Source: Anaerococcus pacaensis 9403502
GTDB lineage: Bacteria; Bacillota; Clostridia; Tissierellales; Peptoniphilaceae
Length of the DNA stretch: 64,000 nt
Reading direction: 5' to 3'
Assembly: GCA_000308255.3 (NCBI GenBank)
Contig: HG326663.1
Span: forward strand, 1-64,000
A program made the translations under genes and the position numbers. This document shows positions 1-8,070 of this stretch, piece by piece. The notes beneath the pieces were generated by a model that was not told the origin of the DNA, ran no database searches, and saw nothing but the letters and a program-made list of their open reading frames with translations. The number at the start of each line of letters is the position of its first letter. Position 1 is the first letter of the stretch.

Positions 1-6
1 TTTCTT

Positions 7-25
7 CTATCTATTATATAGATAG
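7..25 (+). terminator. Possible terminator hairpin at the window edge
   Basis: A 7-bp stem (CTATCTA/TAGATAG, 5-nt loop) is followed on the plus strand by a T-rich stretch, CTTTTAGTCTTTTT. It could end a plus-strand gene lying before the window, but no such gene is visible. Four more hairpins without T-runs follow before the first gene (see findings). Confidence 0.3.
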
Positions 26-267
26 CTTTTAGTCTTTTTATGAGAGCCTATGTTGTCATGGCTCCATTCATTTACATCAACTTACTGTTAATGCGTGATT
101 TAATATTTCGTCTAAGACGAAATCATTGTTTTTAAGGTTACTCAAATTAATTGCTTAAAGTTTAATTACTATTTAAATGTTGATAGATGAAAATCTATCT
201 GGTTCAGTGTCGTTTCTTAACGACAAATAATATAATACCATGCTCGTTTTATTATGTCAACTATTTT

Positions 268-1470
268 TTACAAAATTTTTTCTAATATTTTCTGACCTAT
301 GTTGGACCATGATAATTTCAGTATTACTTCGCTTATTTCTTCTGTGAAAAGTCCATCATCTAGCCTTGATATTTGCTTATCTATATTTTCTGCTAGTCTT
401 TTTACATAAGCAGGTATATCTGCTGCTACTGGTTTATCGACATCGTATATGCCAGGTAATTTTGTAAATTCTATTACACCAGATCCGATAATAACAGGGC
501 TTAGTAATTCACGCAAACCCTCAATCTCACTAGTTACAACGAGTCTATGGCAAGCTAGGGCCTCGATAGCTATGAGCCCTAGTGCCTCAAAATACGATGG
601 GAGGACAAATATATCAGATGATCTTAGCATATTGCCTAGTTTCTTCTGGTCTAGTGCATTGCAAATAACCAGCCTTTCTGAATGATTGGCTGAATCTTTG
701 AGTCTTAGGCAAGATTCTCTATCAGGGTTGCCAATGATAAATAGTTTTATATTGGGATGTTTTTTTTCAAGAATTGGGAGTGTCTTACAAAGTTCAAATA
801 CACCTTTTGATTCAGTGATTTTACCAGCATAGACTACTCTTATATATTCTCTATTCTCATCAATCTCAGCAGGATAGAAAATATTGTCGTTGTATCCACC
901 CCCGATATTTTCAACCTTTACTGGATCTACACCTAGTTTATTGATAATTGCTTCATCTTCGGCATCGGTTACTGTAAGCACATAATCTAGATCTTTGATG
1001 TGACCAAGATATTTTAGAAATCTTTCATGTTTTTTGATTTGTCTAATGTCTGTACCATGAGAGATGCCTACTACTTTTCTATCAGAAAATATTTCTCTTA
1101 CTAGATCAGAGATAAAAAATAAGTGGTGGGTGATGACTATATCTGGATCAAATTCTTCTTTCATAGCTATAAGTCTGTCTCTAAAGGCATCTAAGAGCTG
1201 AGATATTTCTACATCTGTCATTTCGCTATAGACAGTAGAATCATATGGCATTTCATCGCTCATGCCGCATATATGAAATGGTAATTCTGCGCTATCATAG
1301 ACTACTGGTTTGATAATATCAGCCTTTACATTGATATCATATTTTTCTTCAGTCCCATATATAGCTGCATTTTCTACACCCATTTTATCCAAGCTTTCTA
1401 TAAGGTTTGAGAAATACACGCCACTTCCAGTAAGAGATGGGAGTTGGGTAAGTACATGTAGTATTTTCAT
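268..1470 (-). CDS. Glycosyltransferase family 4 (GT-B fold)
   Basis: A 400-residue GT4-type glycosyltransferase, expected to move a sugar from a nucleotide-sugar donor to an unidentified acceptor in the cytoplasm. The N-terminal half begins like the family (MKILHVLTQLP), with a Gly-Ser-Gly acceptor-side loop. The C-terminal half has the expected AGKITESKGVFEL stretch, a FIIGNP strand, and SDIFVLPSYFEALGLIAIEA with the donor-binding E-x7-E pattern. The start overlaps the end of the upstream ABC ATPase gene by 4 bp, so it is translationally coupled as the last gene of the ABC operon. That position is unusual for a glycosyltransferase, and the acceptor cannot be read from sequence. Confidence 0.85.
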   Translation of the reverse strand: MKILHVLTQLPSLTGSGVYFSNLIESLDKMGVENAAIYGTEEKYDINVKADIIKPVVYDSAELPFHICGMSDEMPYDSTVYSEMTDVEISQLLDAFRDRLIAMKEEFDPDIVITHHLFFISDLVREIFSDRKVVGISHGTDIRQIKKHERFLKYLGHIKDLDYVLTVTDAEDEAIINKLGVDPVKVENIGGGYNDNIFYPAEIDENREYIRVVYAGKITESKGVFELCKTLPILEKKHPNIKLFIIGNPDRESCLRLKDSANHSERLVICNALDQKKLGNMLRSSDIFVLPSYFEALGLIAIEALACHRLVVTSEIEGLRELLSPVIIGSGVIEFTKLPGIYDVDKPVAADIPAYVKRLAENIDKQISRLDDGLFTEEISEVILKLSWSNIGQKILEKIL

Positions 1471-2396
1471 TTTATCTGCTCCAATTCATATTTTAATCTG
1501 ATAGTGTCGCCGACTTTATATTGATTGTTATTATTTAGTTCCATGACAGTAAGATCTATTTGACCATTGCTGGCCACAATTTCTAATATATTTCCTAAAA
1601 ATAAGATATCCTTGATGACAAATTCTTCACCCGCATCAGATATTGTAATTTTCTCTGGCCTTACATAAGATTCCTCTACATAATTTTTCTGCCCTATAAA
1701 ATCGAGTGAAATCTTATTTGCAGGCTTATTATAAATATCTTGTGGTGTCCCACGGTCTACTATCTCACCTTTATTCAGAACAATGACCTCATCGGCCATT
1801 ATAAAGGCTTCAGCTTGGTCATGAGTGACAAATATAGTGGTCAAATCGAAATCTTTGTGAATTCTTCTTATCTCTAGTTGCATTTTTTCTCTTAATTTTT
1901 GGTCTAGGGCAGACAGTGGTTCGTCCATCAATAGTATTTTTGGTTTTACTACTAGAGATCTCGCTAGCGCTACTCTTTGCCTTTCCCCACCAGATAACTC
2001 GTGAGGTTTACGGGTCTCGTAGCCGGCGAGCCCTACCATTTCAATTGTATCAAGACTTAGCTTTTTCTTCTCAGCTTGACTAAGGCCCTTATTATTAAAT
2101 TTGAGACCATAAGACACATTTTGATATACAGTCATATGGGCAAAAAGGCCTAATGATTGAAAAACAGTAGATACATTTCTCTTCTCTGGACCAAGATTTG
2201 TGATATCCTCACCATCCAAAGAGATAGTACCCTCATGGTCTATGAATCCACCTATGGAATGGAGGATAGTACTTTTCCCGGAACCCGATGGCCCTAATAG
2301 CGATAAAAACTTACCTTTTTCCAAGGAAAAATTTACATCCTTTAGGGCATATAATCCATTATATGATTTTGATAAATTGTTTACTTCTAAGTACAT
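1467..2396 (-). CDS. ABC transporter ATP-binding protein, FbpC/PotA type
   Basis: A 309-residue ATPase that powers the importer encoded by the two genes upstream. Walker A is GPSGSGKST at about residues 35-43, the signature is LSGGERQR near residue 134, Walker B is ILLMDEP, and a switch His follows in FVTHDQAEA. About 80 residues after the nucleotide-binding domain form a TOBE-like regulatory extension, typical of iron(III), spermidine/putrescine and phosphonate importers. It begins 6 bp after the permease gene. The permease and binding protein favour Fe(3+) or a similar small ligand over polyamines, but the substrate is not settled. Confidence 0.88.
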   Translation of the reverse strand: MYLEVNNLSKSYNGLYALKDVNFSLEKGKFLSLLGPSGSGKSTILHSIGGFIDHEGTISLDGEDITNLGPEKRNVSTVFQSLGLFAHMTVYQNVSYGLKFNNKGLSQAEKKKLSLDTIEMVGLAGYETRKPHELSGGERQRVALARSLVVKPKILLMDEPLSALDQKLREKMQLEIRRIHKDFDLTTIFVTHDQAEAFIMADEVIVLNKGEIVDRGTPQDIYNKPANKISLDFIGQKNYVEESYVRPEKITISDAGEEFVIKDILFLGNILEIVASNGQIDLTVMELNNNNQYKVGDTIRLKYELEQIK

Positions 2397-2402
2397 GATT
2401 TC

Positions 2403-4082
2403 CTAACTAAATTTATTAAAAGTGCTCTCGCGAACTATTAATTTGCTAACTAAAATGTTAAATATGAGACAGATTATCATAATTAATAAGGCTATTACAG
2501 CGCCCTCATCATATTTACCGCTATTGATGACATCAAACATGACAAGCGTCATAAGTTTTTTGCCTGGATATACTAAAAATATGATACTACCTACAGTTGT
2601 CATGGTGGCGGTAAATGAATTGATTATAGATATACCAATTGATGACCTGATGTTTGGAATAATACCATCTTTTATTTCATAATAGGTATTGGCTCCAAGG
2701 TCTCTTATAGAATTTATCACATTTCTATCAACTGAACTCATAGCACTATTACCGACTCTAGTTGCAAATGGCATTTGCTTAAAGAGTACATTTAGAACAA
2801 CTATAATGCTAGTGCCTGTGAGTGCTAGCGGAGGGGATTTGAAAAATAATAGATAACCCAAACCAAAAAATGTGCCCGGGATTATATATGGCATATTTGA
2901 AATAAGATCTATCAGCCTCATAAATCTACTTTTCTTTATTATCACATAATATCCTATCAAAAATCCTATAAAAGTACCAAATATAGCTGCTATCAAGCTA
3001 TAGGCAATCGACCTAAGCATAGAATCATTGATATATTTTCCCGCATTTCTAAAATTCTTCAGTGAAAATACGAGCTCGCCCTTGCTCATGGTTGTAAATG
3101 CGCTAAATATAATTGATAAATATAACATAGTCAGTAGTGTGACTAATAGAATTGAAATTATTGCAAATATATAATAAATAGTCCCATTTCTTTTAATGAT
3201 TACTTTTGACAATGATTGTGATTTTGACTGGATAGGTCTTTTGTCATAGAGCCTATTTAATATCAAATATAAAAAAACAATTGGTAATAATAACAATACG
3301 TTCATTGAACTTGCCTTGGCTAGATTGCCGTTGGCTATTACCTCAAAATAGCTTTGGAGGGCAAGGACATTAAAACGTCCTCCAATAATAGATGGGGTCG
3401 CAAAGTCTGCTACCGATTTAAAAAAGCTAAGTAGAAATACAGTTATCATCGGATTTCTAATTTGTGGTAGGATGATGTCTATTATAATGCGATTGGTATT
3501 TGCCCCTAGAGATCTAGCGGAATTGATAGCATCCTTATCGATACTAGCTAATAATCCATATAAAATGAGTGTGTTGAGTGAAATAAATGCTAGGGTCTGC
3601 ATGGCCACTACTCCCCACATGTTGTAAGGATCGAGATTAAGGGATAGGACCTTGTGGGTAATAAAGCCTCTTCTACCAAATAGACTAATATAGCTTAAGC
3701 TGGTTACAAAAGGTGGGCTAATAAGAGTGACAGATAGGATAAAGGTGATAATTCTCTTTATAGTATCACGCGTCATAAATAAATAGACAGCGAGTACTAT
3801 TGAGGTCAATAAAGATGTGAATGATGTGATAAAACCAAGCTTTAATGTGTTAGTTAATAGATATCCGCTATCTAGCAATTCTTTGTAAAAGTTAAAGTTT
3901 ATCTCACCATTTATTACAAAACTTTCTATGAACACATACAAAAATGGCATTAAAATAAAGAGGATGGTAGCTAAGCCCAACATCCCCTCTATGATTATGT
4001 CTGAAATTTTGATATTTTTAAATCTTTTCATATTATGTAAGAAAGGAGCTGTTGCAAAATAGATAAATTGTTCCAAAATCAT
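2403..4082 (-). CDS. ABC transporter permease, fused two-domain FbpB type
   Basis: A 559-residue membrane protein with about 12 predicted helices. It holds two tandem binding-protein-dependent transport permease domains; the EAA-type loops are SARSLGANTNRIIIDIILPQ in the first half and a matching RDLGANTYYEIKDGIIP in the second. One gene therefore supplies both permease halves, as in FbpB-like iron(III) importers. The first dozen residues (MILEQFIYFATAP) are encoded inside the MITE-like element at 4045-4219. M18 (MKRFKNIKIS, position 4031) may be the ancestral start, but it lacks a clear ribosome site. The 4082 start has GAGGG at fair spacing. Confidence 0.85.
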   Translation of the reverse strand: MILEQFIYFATAPFLHNMKRFKNIKISDIIIEGMLGLATILFILMPFLYVFIESFVINGEINFNFYKELLDSGYLLTNTLKLGFITSFTSLLTSIVLAVYLFMTRDTIKRIITFILSVTLISPPFVTSLSYISLFGRRGFITHKVLSLNLDPYNMWGVVAMQTLAFISLNTLILYGLLASIDKDAINSARSLGANTNRIIIDIILPQIRNPMITVFLLSFFKSVADFATPSIIGGRFNVLALQSYFEVIANGNLAKASSMNVLLLLPIVFLYLILNRLYDKRPIQSKSQSLSKVIIKRNGTIYYIFAIISILLVTLLTMLYLSIIFSAFTTMSKGELVFSLKNFRNAGKYINDSMLRSIAYSLIAAIFGTFIGFLIGYYVIIKKSRFMRLIDLISNMPYIIPGTFFGLGYLLFFKSPPLALTGTSIIVVLNVLFKQMPFATRVGNSAMSSVDRNVINSIRDLGANTYYEIKDGIIPNIRSSIGISIINSFTATMTTVGSIIFLVYPGKKLMTLVMFDVINSGKYDEGAVIALLIMIICLIFNILVSKLIVRESTFNKFS

Positions 4083-4219
4083 TCGAGCACCCTCTCATAA
4101 AGTGTCTCAGTCCGCCGACGGGCTACAAGCCTCCATGAGCCGGCGGGCTTAATCTCAAACTTTCTGCGAGTGCACTCTAATGATGGAACAATGATTATCT
4201 ATTGATTTGCAACAACCCC
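4045..4219. mobile_element. MITE-like element with IS6-type ends
   Basis: The ends are inverted: GGAGCTGTTGCAAA at 4045 and, on the other strand, GGGGTTGTTGCAAA from 4219. The match continues inward with small gaps (AGATAA, ATTGTTCCA, ATCATT, GTGCAC) for about 44 bp. The core holds a GC-rich hairpin around 4111-4150. No transposase fits in 175 bp. The TGTTGCAAA end resembles the termini of IS6-family elements, from general knowledge of that family. No 8-bp target duplication is seen. It fills the gap between binding protein and permease and supplies the permease start codon. Confidence 0.6.
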
Positions 4220-4224
4220 ATTTT

Positions 4225-5403
4225 TTATTCTTCTTCGCTTGCTTTATCGCCTGCGATTTCTTGGAATCTATTTAGAATTTCATCTCTTTTTGAACCAAAT
4301 GTTGATAGGTCTTGGTCAATTAGCTTATCTTTAGGTAGGCCAAGGTCTAGACCTGTGATGCCTGGTACGATAAGTTGGTTTGTGTCTTTACCGTCGATTT
4401 CAGCAATCATGTTTTGAGCTTTATCTGTAAGCATGAAGTCAACGAAAGCTTTTGCTACATCAACATTTTCGCTGTCTTTGAAGATTGCAACACCTTCTGG
4501 AACCCATGGAATACCATCTTCTGGATAAACAACTGTTAGGTTGTAGTCTTCTGCTGCATCAAATGCTTTTTGGTCTACTGGAATAATACCAACAGCAAAT
4601 TCGCCTTGAGCTGTCTTTTCTTGTGGGTCTTTACCACGTTTAGAATAGAAGTCTATGTTGTCGTTGATTTTTGTGAATAATTCCCAACCTGCTTCTTCAC
4701 CTTTAAGGTCAAGTAGGCCTTTTAGGGCTGCGTAGTTTGTACCAGAGATAGCTGGGTTTGACATGATTAGTTCACCCTTATAAGCTGGATCTGCTAGGTC
4801 ATCCCAAGTTTTTGGAATTTCGAGACCCTTTTCTTCTAGGATAGTATTATTTGCTAAAAATCCTACTACTGTAAGACCTTTGGCAAAGTAATAATCTTCA
4901 CTGTCTTTATATTCTTCTGGAAGTAGGGCTGTCATGTCTGAGCTGTGTTGTTCTAATAGGCCGTCTTCTTTAGCTGCCATAAATGCATCTAAACCACCAC
5001 CGAACCATAGGTCAGCCATAGCCTTACCTTCAGCTTTAGTTCTTGAGATAACTTCACCTGATGACATAGAAAGGAATTCTACATTGGCACCAGTTTGAGC
5101 TGTGAATTCTTCAAATAGTGGTACATATGAATCGCTAGTAGCAACTACATTTAGTGTTCTACCCTCAAATTCATTGGTAGCTACTACTTCTTCTTCTGAT
5201 TCAGTTTCAGCTTCTTGAGCTTCTTCTTCAGCTACTTCTTCTGTTTTTTCTTCATTTTCTGTAGTATCAGCTGTTTGATCTACAGTTTCTTCCATAGTTG
5301 TTTCTACTTGTTCTGGAGCTTCTGTTGTAGTGGTATTACCACAAGCAGTTAAGCTAGCCATAGCTAGTAGAGCTACAGAAATTTTACTTATAATATTTTT
5401 CAT
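4225..5403 (-). CDS. ABC transporter substrate-binding lipoprotein (Fe(3+)-type)
   Basis: A 392-residue extracellular solute-binding protein. A type II signal peptide ends in LTAC with the lipidated Cys at 21. A long acidic Glu/Thr-rich linker of about 50 residues follows, suited to tethering the domain above the membrane. The binding domain starts near RTLNVVATSD and carries features of family 1 iron(III)/thiamine/aminoethylphosphonate binding proteins (ADLWFGGGLDAF, YSKRGKDPQEK, GIPWVPEGVAI). A good ribosome site (AAGGAGG) precedes the ATG, and a TATAAT lies about 45 bp upstream, so the operon starts here. The ligand is unproven; Fe(3+) is the best guess. Confidence 0.85.
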   Translation of the reverse strand: MKNIISKISVALLAMASLTACGNTTTTEAPEQVETTMEETVDQTADTTENEEKTEEVAEEEAQEAETESEEEVVATNEFEGRTLNVVATSDSYVPLFEEFTAQTGANVEFLSMSSGEVISRTKAEGKAMADLWFGGGLDAFMAAKEDGLLEQHSSDMTALLPEEYKDSEDYYFAKGLTVVGFLANNTILEEKGLEIPKTWDDLADPAYKGELIMSNPAISGTNYAALKGLLDLKGEEAGWELFTKINDNIDFYSKRGKDPQEKTAQGEFAVGIIPVDQKAFDAAEDYNLTVVYPEDGIPWVPEGVAIFKDSENVDVAKAFVDFMLTDKAQNMIAEIDGKDTNQLIVPGITGLDLGLPKDKLIDQDLSTFGSKRDEILNRFQEIAGDKASEEE

Positions 5404-5464
5404 ACATCCTCCTTAAATATTATAAAGGGTATTATACGACACAATTATAAAAGTAAAAGTTTAT

Positions 5465-5950
5465 TTAAAATTCTGGCACATCACTTAGGTTCACATGGCA
5501 GTAGCCTGTTGGGTTTTTATCTAGATAGTCTTGGTGATATTCTTCAGCTGAGATGAAATGCTTAAGGCTTTCTACTTCTACTTGAATCTTTCTATCAGCC
5601 TCAGCTTGTTTTTTGTCGATAAATTCTTTTGCTTCTTCTAGTATATCCTTATCAGTAGCATAAATCCCAGTCCTATATTGGCGGCCCATGTCGTTACCTT
5701 GCTTATCGATAGAAAATGGATCTATGATGTAATATAGATATTCTAAGATTGTTTCAATGTCGATTTCATCATCGTCAAATACTACTCTAACTGTTTCTGC
5801 ATGGTCAGTTCTAGAAAGCTCTCTATAACTAGTTTCTTCTGTGAGGCCATTGGCATAGCCAACTTCTGTTTCTAAAACTCCTTCTAGATTTTTAAAATAT
5901 GCTTCTACTCCCCAGAAGCATCCTCCTGCTAAATAAATTTCTTTTATCAT
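5465..5950 (-). CDS. msrA: Peptide methionine-S-sulfoxide reductase MsrA
   Basis: A 161-residue cytoplasmic enzyme that reduces the S epimer of methionine sulfoxide in proteins, using thioredoxin. The catalytic motif GCFWGVE has its nucleophilic Cys at residue 11. The family blocks TEVGYANG, MGRQYRTGIY and AEEYHQDYLDKNPTGYC are intact, including a resolving-type Cys near the C-terminus. Length is normal for the family, with no MsrB fusion. AGGAG lies just before the ATG. It stands 17 bp upstream of the exporter gene that ends at 6423. Confidence 0.95.
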   Translation of the reverse strand: MIKEIYLAGGCFWGVEAYFKNLEGVLETEVGYANGLTEETSYRELSRTDHAETVRVVFDDDEIDIETILEYLYYIIDPFSIDKQGNDMGRQYRTGIYATDKDILEEAKEFIDKKQAEADRKIQVEVESLKHFISAEEYHQDYLDKNPTGYCHVNLSDVPEF

Positions 5951-5967
5951 GATTTCTCCTTAATAGT

Positions 5968-6423
5968 TTAATACTTTGTTCTATTTGCTGGCCTTCTTCT
6001 AAAACTTCTAAGTGAAGTCGAAAATGAGCTTGCTAGTAATACTCCAAACGCAATAGATCCTGCGATTGCTATAGCTTGATATAGGCTTGAAATAGCAATT
6101 TCTGATTGATTAGATATAAAATAAGTCATTGTCCTATAAATATAAACTCCAGGACATAAATTTATAATCCCAGGAAAAATAAACACTAATGCTGGGTGTT
6201 TTAAAAACTTTGCTAGTACTTCAGATATAGCTGCTATAGCAAATGATGAAACGAATGTTGACATATAAACTCCACCAGTCATTTCTAGAGAGATTCTATA
6301 TATCAGCCATCCAAAGCCACCAGTAATTCCTGATATTATCAAAGTTTTCTTTGGTATAGAAAATATAAGTGCAAATCCTATTGATGAAATGATACTTACA
6401 ATTAACTCTAAGATGTATGTCAT
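5968..6423 (-). CDS. Threonine/serine exporter, small subunit (ThrE C-terminal half)
   Basis: A 151-residue membrane protein with four or five hydrophobic segments, matching the ThrE_2/DUF3815 half of the ThrE amino-acid exporter. A Pro-Gly-rich loop (FIFPGIINLCPGVYIYRTM) is characteristic of this half. Its start overlaps the stop of the larger half by 4 bp (ATGA type), so the two are coupled. In Corynebacterium ThrE the two halves are one protein; here they are split, the common Firmicute arrangement. Export of threonine or serine is inferred from family. Confidence 0.85.
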   Translation of the reverse strand: MTYILELIVSIISSIGFALIFSIPKKTLIISGITGGFGWLIYRISLEMTGGVYMSTFVSSFAIAAISEVLAKFLKHPALVFIFPGIINLCPGVYIYRTMTYFISNQSEIAISSLYQAIAIAGSIAFGVLLASSFSTSLRSFRRRPANRTKY

Positions 6424-7208
6424 ATTAACCCCACAAATCTAAACAAACTAATCGGTATAGCTACTCCTAGGGCTAGGGCTATAGATATTAGAAAGGCTAA
6501 TGTCGCTGCTATTAAGCCGCTTGTCGCATCACCACTCATGATATCTCTTACAGCATTTGTAATGGGCATACCGGGTACAAATGCCATCATTGCACTAATG
6601 ATTATGATGTCATAATTTGACCCAGTAAAATAGCTTATCAACAGCGCTAGAAAAGATACGAAAATTCCATACAAGAAATGAACTATGAAGTATGTAAGAC
6701 TATTCTTTTCTAGGAAAATACAAAATAAATAACCTAATAGTCCCACAATAAAGGCTGGCACTATCTCCTTGATACTTGCCCCAATTAATATAGAATAGGC
6801 ACCTGAGGCTATGCTAGCACCAAGGATTTTCAAACTAGTGCTAGTGCCTTTTGAATTTCTAATATTTTCCAATTCCTTGACTGCCTCATCTAGGGTGTAC
6901 ATTCCTTGCGAGAAGTTTCTAGAGAAGGTGTTCACCTTGTCTACATAATGAAGGTTTGTCCCCCTGGTTTTTACCCTTCTAAGATTGGTATGGATATTAC
7001 CCTCATAGGAAAATGATATTATTATTACATTTACTGTAGCATAGACATCAACATCTTTGATTGATTTCTTGCTTCGAATAATTCTTTCAACTGTATCTTC
7101 CACACGATATATCTCAGCACCATTGGCAAGCATAATCGCCCCTGCATTGGCTGCTATTTCCGATAGTAAGATTGCTTCTTCGTATGATGTTATTTTTTCA
7201 TGTACCAT
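6420..7208 (-). CDS. Threonine/serine exporter, large subunit (DUF1212)
   Basis: A 262-residue protein with a soluble N-terminal part of about 115 residues, including the family block SEIAANAGAIMLANGAEIYR. About five membrane segments follow, with the conserved loop FVPGMPITNAVRDIMSGD near residues 210-226. This is the ThrE_1/DUF1212 half of the exporter; the gene ending at 5968 supplies the other. In the ThrE family it drives proton-coupled efflux of threonine or serine. It begins 8 bp after the J-domain gene, so 7993 to 5968 reads as one unit and possibly runs on into msrA. Confidence 0.87.
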   Translation of the reverse strand: MVHEKITSYEEAILLSEIAANAGAIMLANGAEIYRVEDTVERIIRSKKSIKDVDVYATVNVIIISFSYEGNIHTNLRRVKTRGTNLHYVDKVNTFSRNFSQGMYTLDEAVKELENIRNSKGTSTSLKILGASIASGAYSILIGASIKEIVPAFIVGLLGYLFCIFLEKNSLTYFIVHFLYGIFVSFLALLISYFTGSNYDIIIISAMMAFVPGMPITNAVRDIMSGDATSGLIAATLAFLISIALALGVAIPISLFRFVGLI

Positions 7209-7216
7209 AAGATACC

Positions 7217-7993
7217 CTACATAAATTGACTCTTATATTTTTTGATATTTTCTTCGCTGAGGAATTCATAAGCCTCGTTGACTTTGGTAAACATCTCAGT
7301 GGCATTTGGATCGGTTGAGACATCTGGGTGGTATTTTTTAGCAAGTTTTCGATAGTTTAGCTTAACTTGATAAATATCAGTATCTACAGGTACGCCCAAA
7401 ATTCGAGTAGCTTCTTCGTATTTTTCTTTAAAACCAATATTATTTACTCCAGTATATCCACCATAGTTTCCTTGATTGTAACCACCTTGGCCGTAGCCTC
7501 CCGACTGTTGCTGATAATATCCACCAAAGCCTCTAACAAATTCTTCAAACCTACGGTTCATTTCTTCTTGTTGGCGGCGAACTTGCTCTTCATAAGCACG
7601 ACGGCGGGCTTGTTCTTGCTCGTAGCGGTATCTATCTGAATAATCAGATAGGTTTTTATAGCCTACTTGTTCCCCAGTTATCATGGTATCCGCCTTGTCA
7701 TACATCCATTCTGTAAGGGTGTAGTTGGCATAGCGCAAAAATGAAATAAACTTAGGTCCTAGTATTGGGATAAATATGACTGCCATCAAAAACCAAAAGA
7801 CAGGCCTTGGGATGTTTATTAAAAATATTGGGAAAAATATAAAAACTGAGCATCCCACAAAGAAAATCATTACTAGAAGCTGTCTGATATTTTCAAAGGC
7901 AATTGTAATTATATTCATAATATTAATCAGGATATTAAATATCGTCCCTATCACGGTTGCAAGTCCGCGAATAAATTTACCTAAAATTTTCAT
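7217..7993 (-). CDS. Membrane-anchored J-domain (DnaJ-like) protein
   Basis: A 258-residue protein with two hydrophobic N-terminal segments, then a charged Arg/Glu/Gln stretch (EQEQARRRAYEEQVRRQQEE) and a Gly/Tyr/Gln-rich linker (GGYGQGGYNQGNYGGYTG). A J-domain occupies the last 60 residues, with its HPD tripeptide near residue 222. The J-domain should stimulate DnaK ATPase at the membrane. DnaJ zinc and substrate-binding domains are absent, so it is a type III J-protein with the domain at the C-terminus. An upstream in-frame ATG at 8005 exists, but GGAG is placed for the ATG at 7993. Confidence 0.8.
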   Translation of the reverse strand: MKILGKFIRGLATVIGTIFNILINIMNIITIAFENIRQLLVMIFFVGCSVFIFFPIFLINIPRPVFWFLMAVIFIPILGPKFISFLRYANYTLTEWMYDKADTMITGEQVGYKNLSDYSDRYRYEQEQARRRAYEEQVRRQQEEMNRRFEEFVRGFGGYYQQQSGGYGQGGYNQGNYGGYTGVNNIGFKEKYEEATRILGVPVDTDIYQVKLNYRKLAKKYHPDVSTDPNATEMFTKVNEAYEFLSEENIKKYKSQFM

Positions 7994-8051
7994 AAATTTC
8001 TCCATTCCATTAGATTATATCAAAATCTATGAATTATTTAAAACAAAAGAA

Positions 8052-8067
8052 GATGGCATATGCCACC
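8052..8067 (-). terminator. Rho-independent terminator after the ABC exporter
   Basis: On the minus strand GGTGGC-ATAT-GCCATC forms a 6-bp stem, followed by TTCTTTTGTTTTA. It lies just past the stop of the ABC exporter gene at 8071. Confidence 0.6.
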
Positions 8068-8070
8068 TAT

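Noticed and set aside
4045-4219. Rho-independent terminator between binding protein and permease
   Set aside because: The long inverted repeat has no T-run at its end, and its outer arms match IS6-type termini better.
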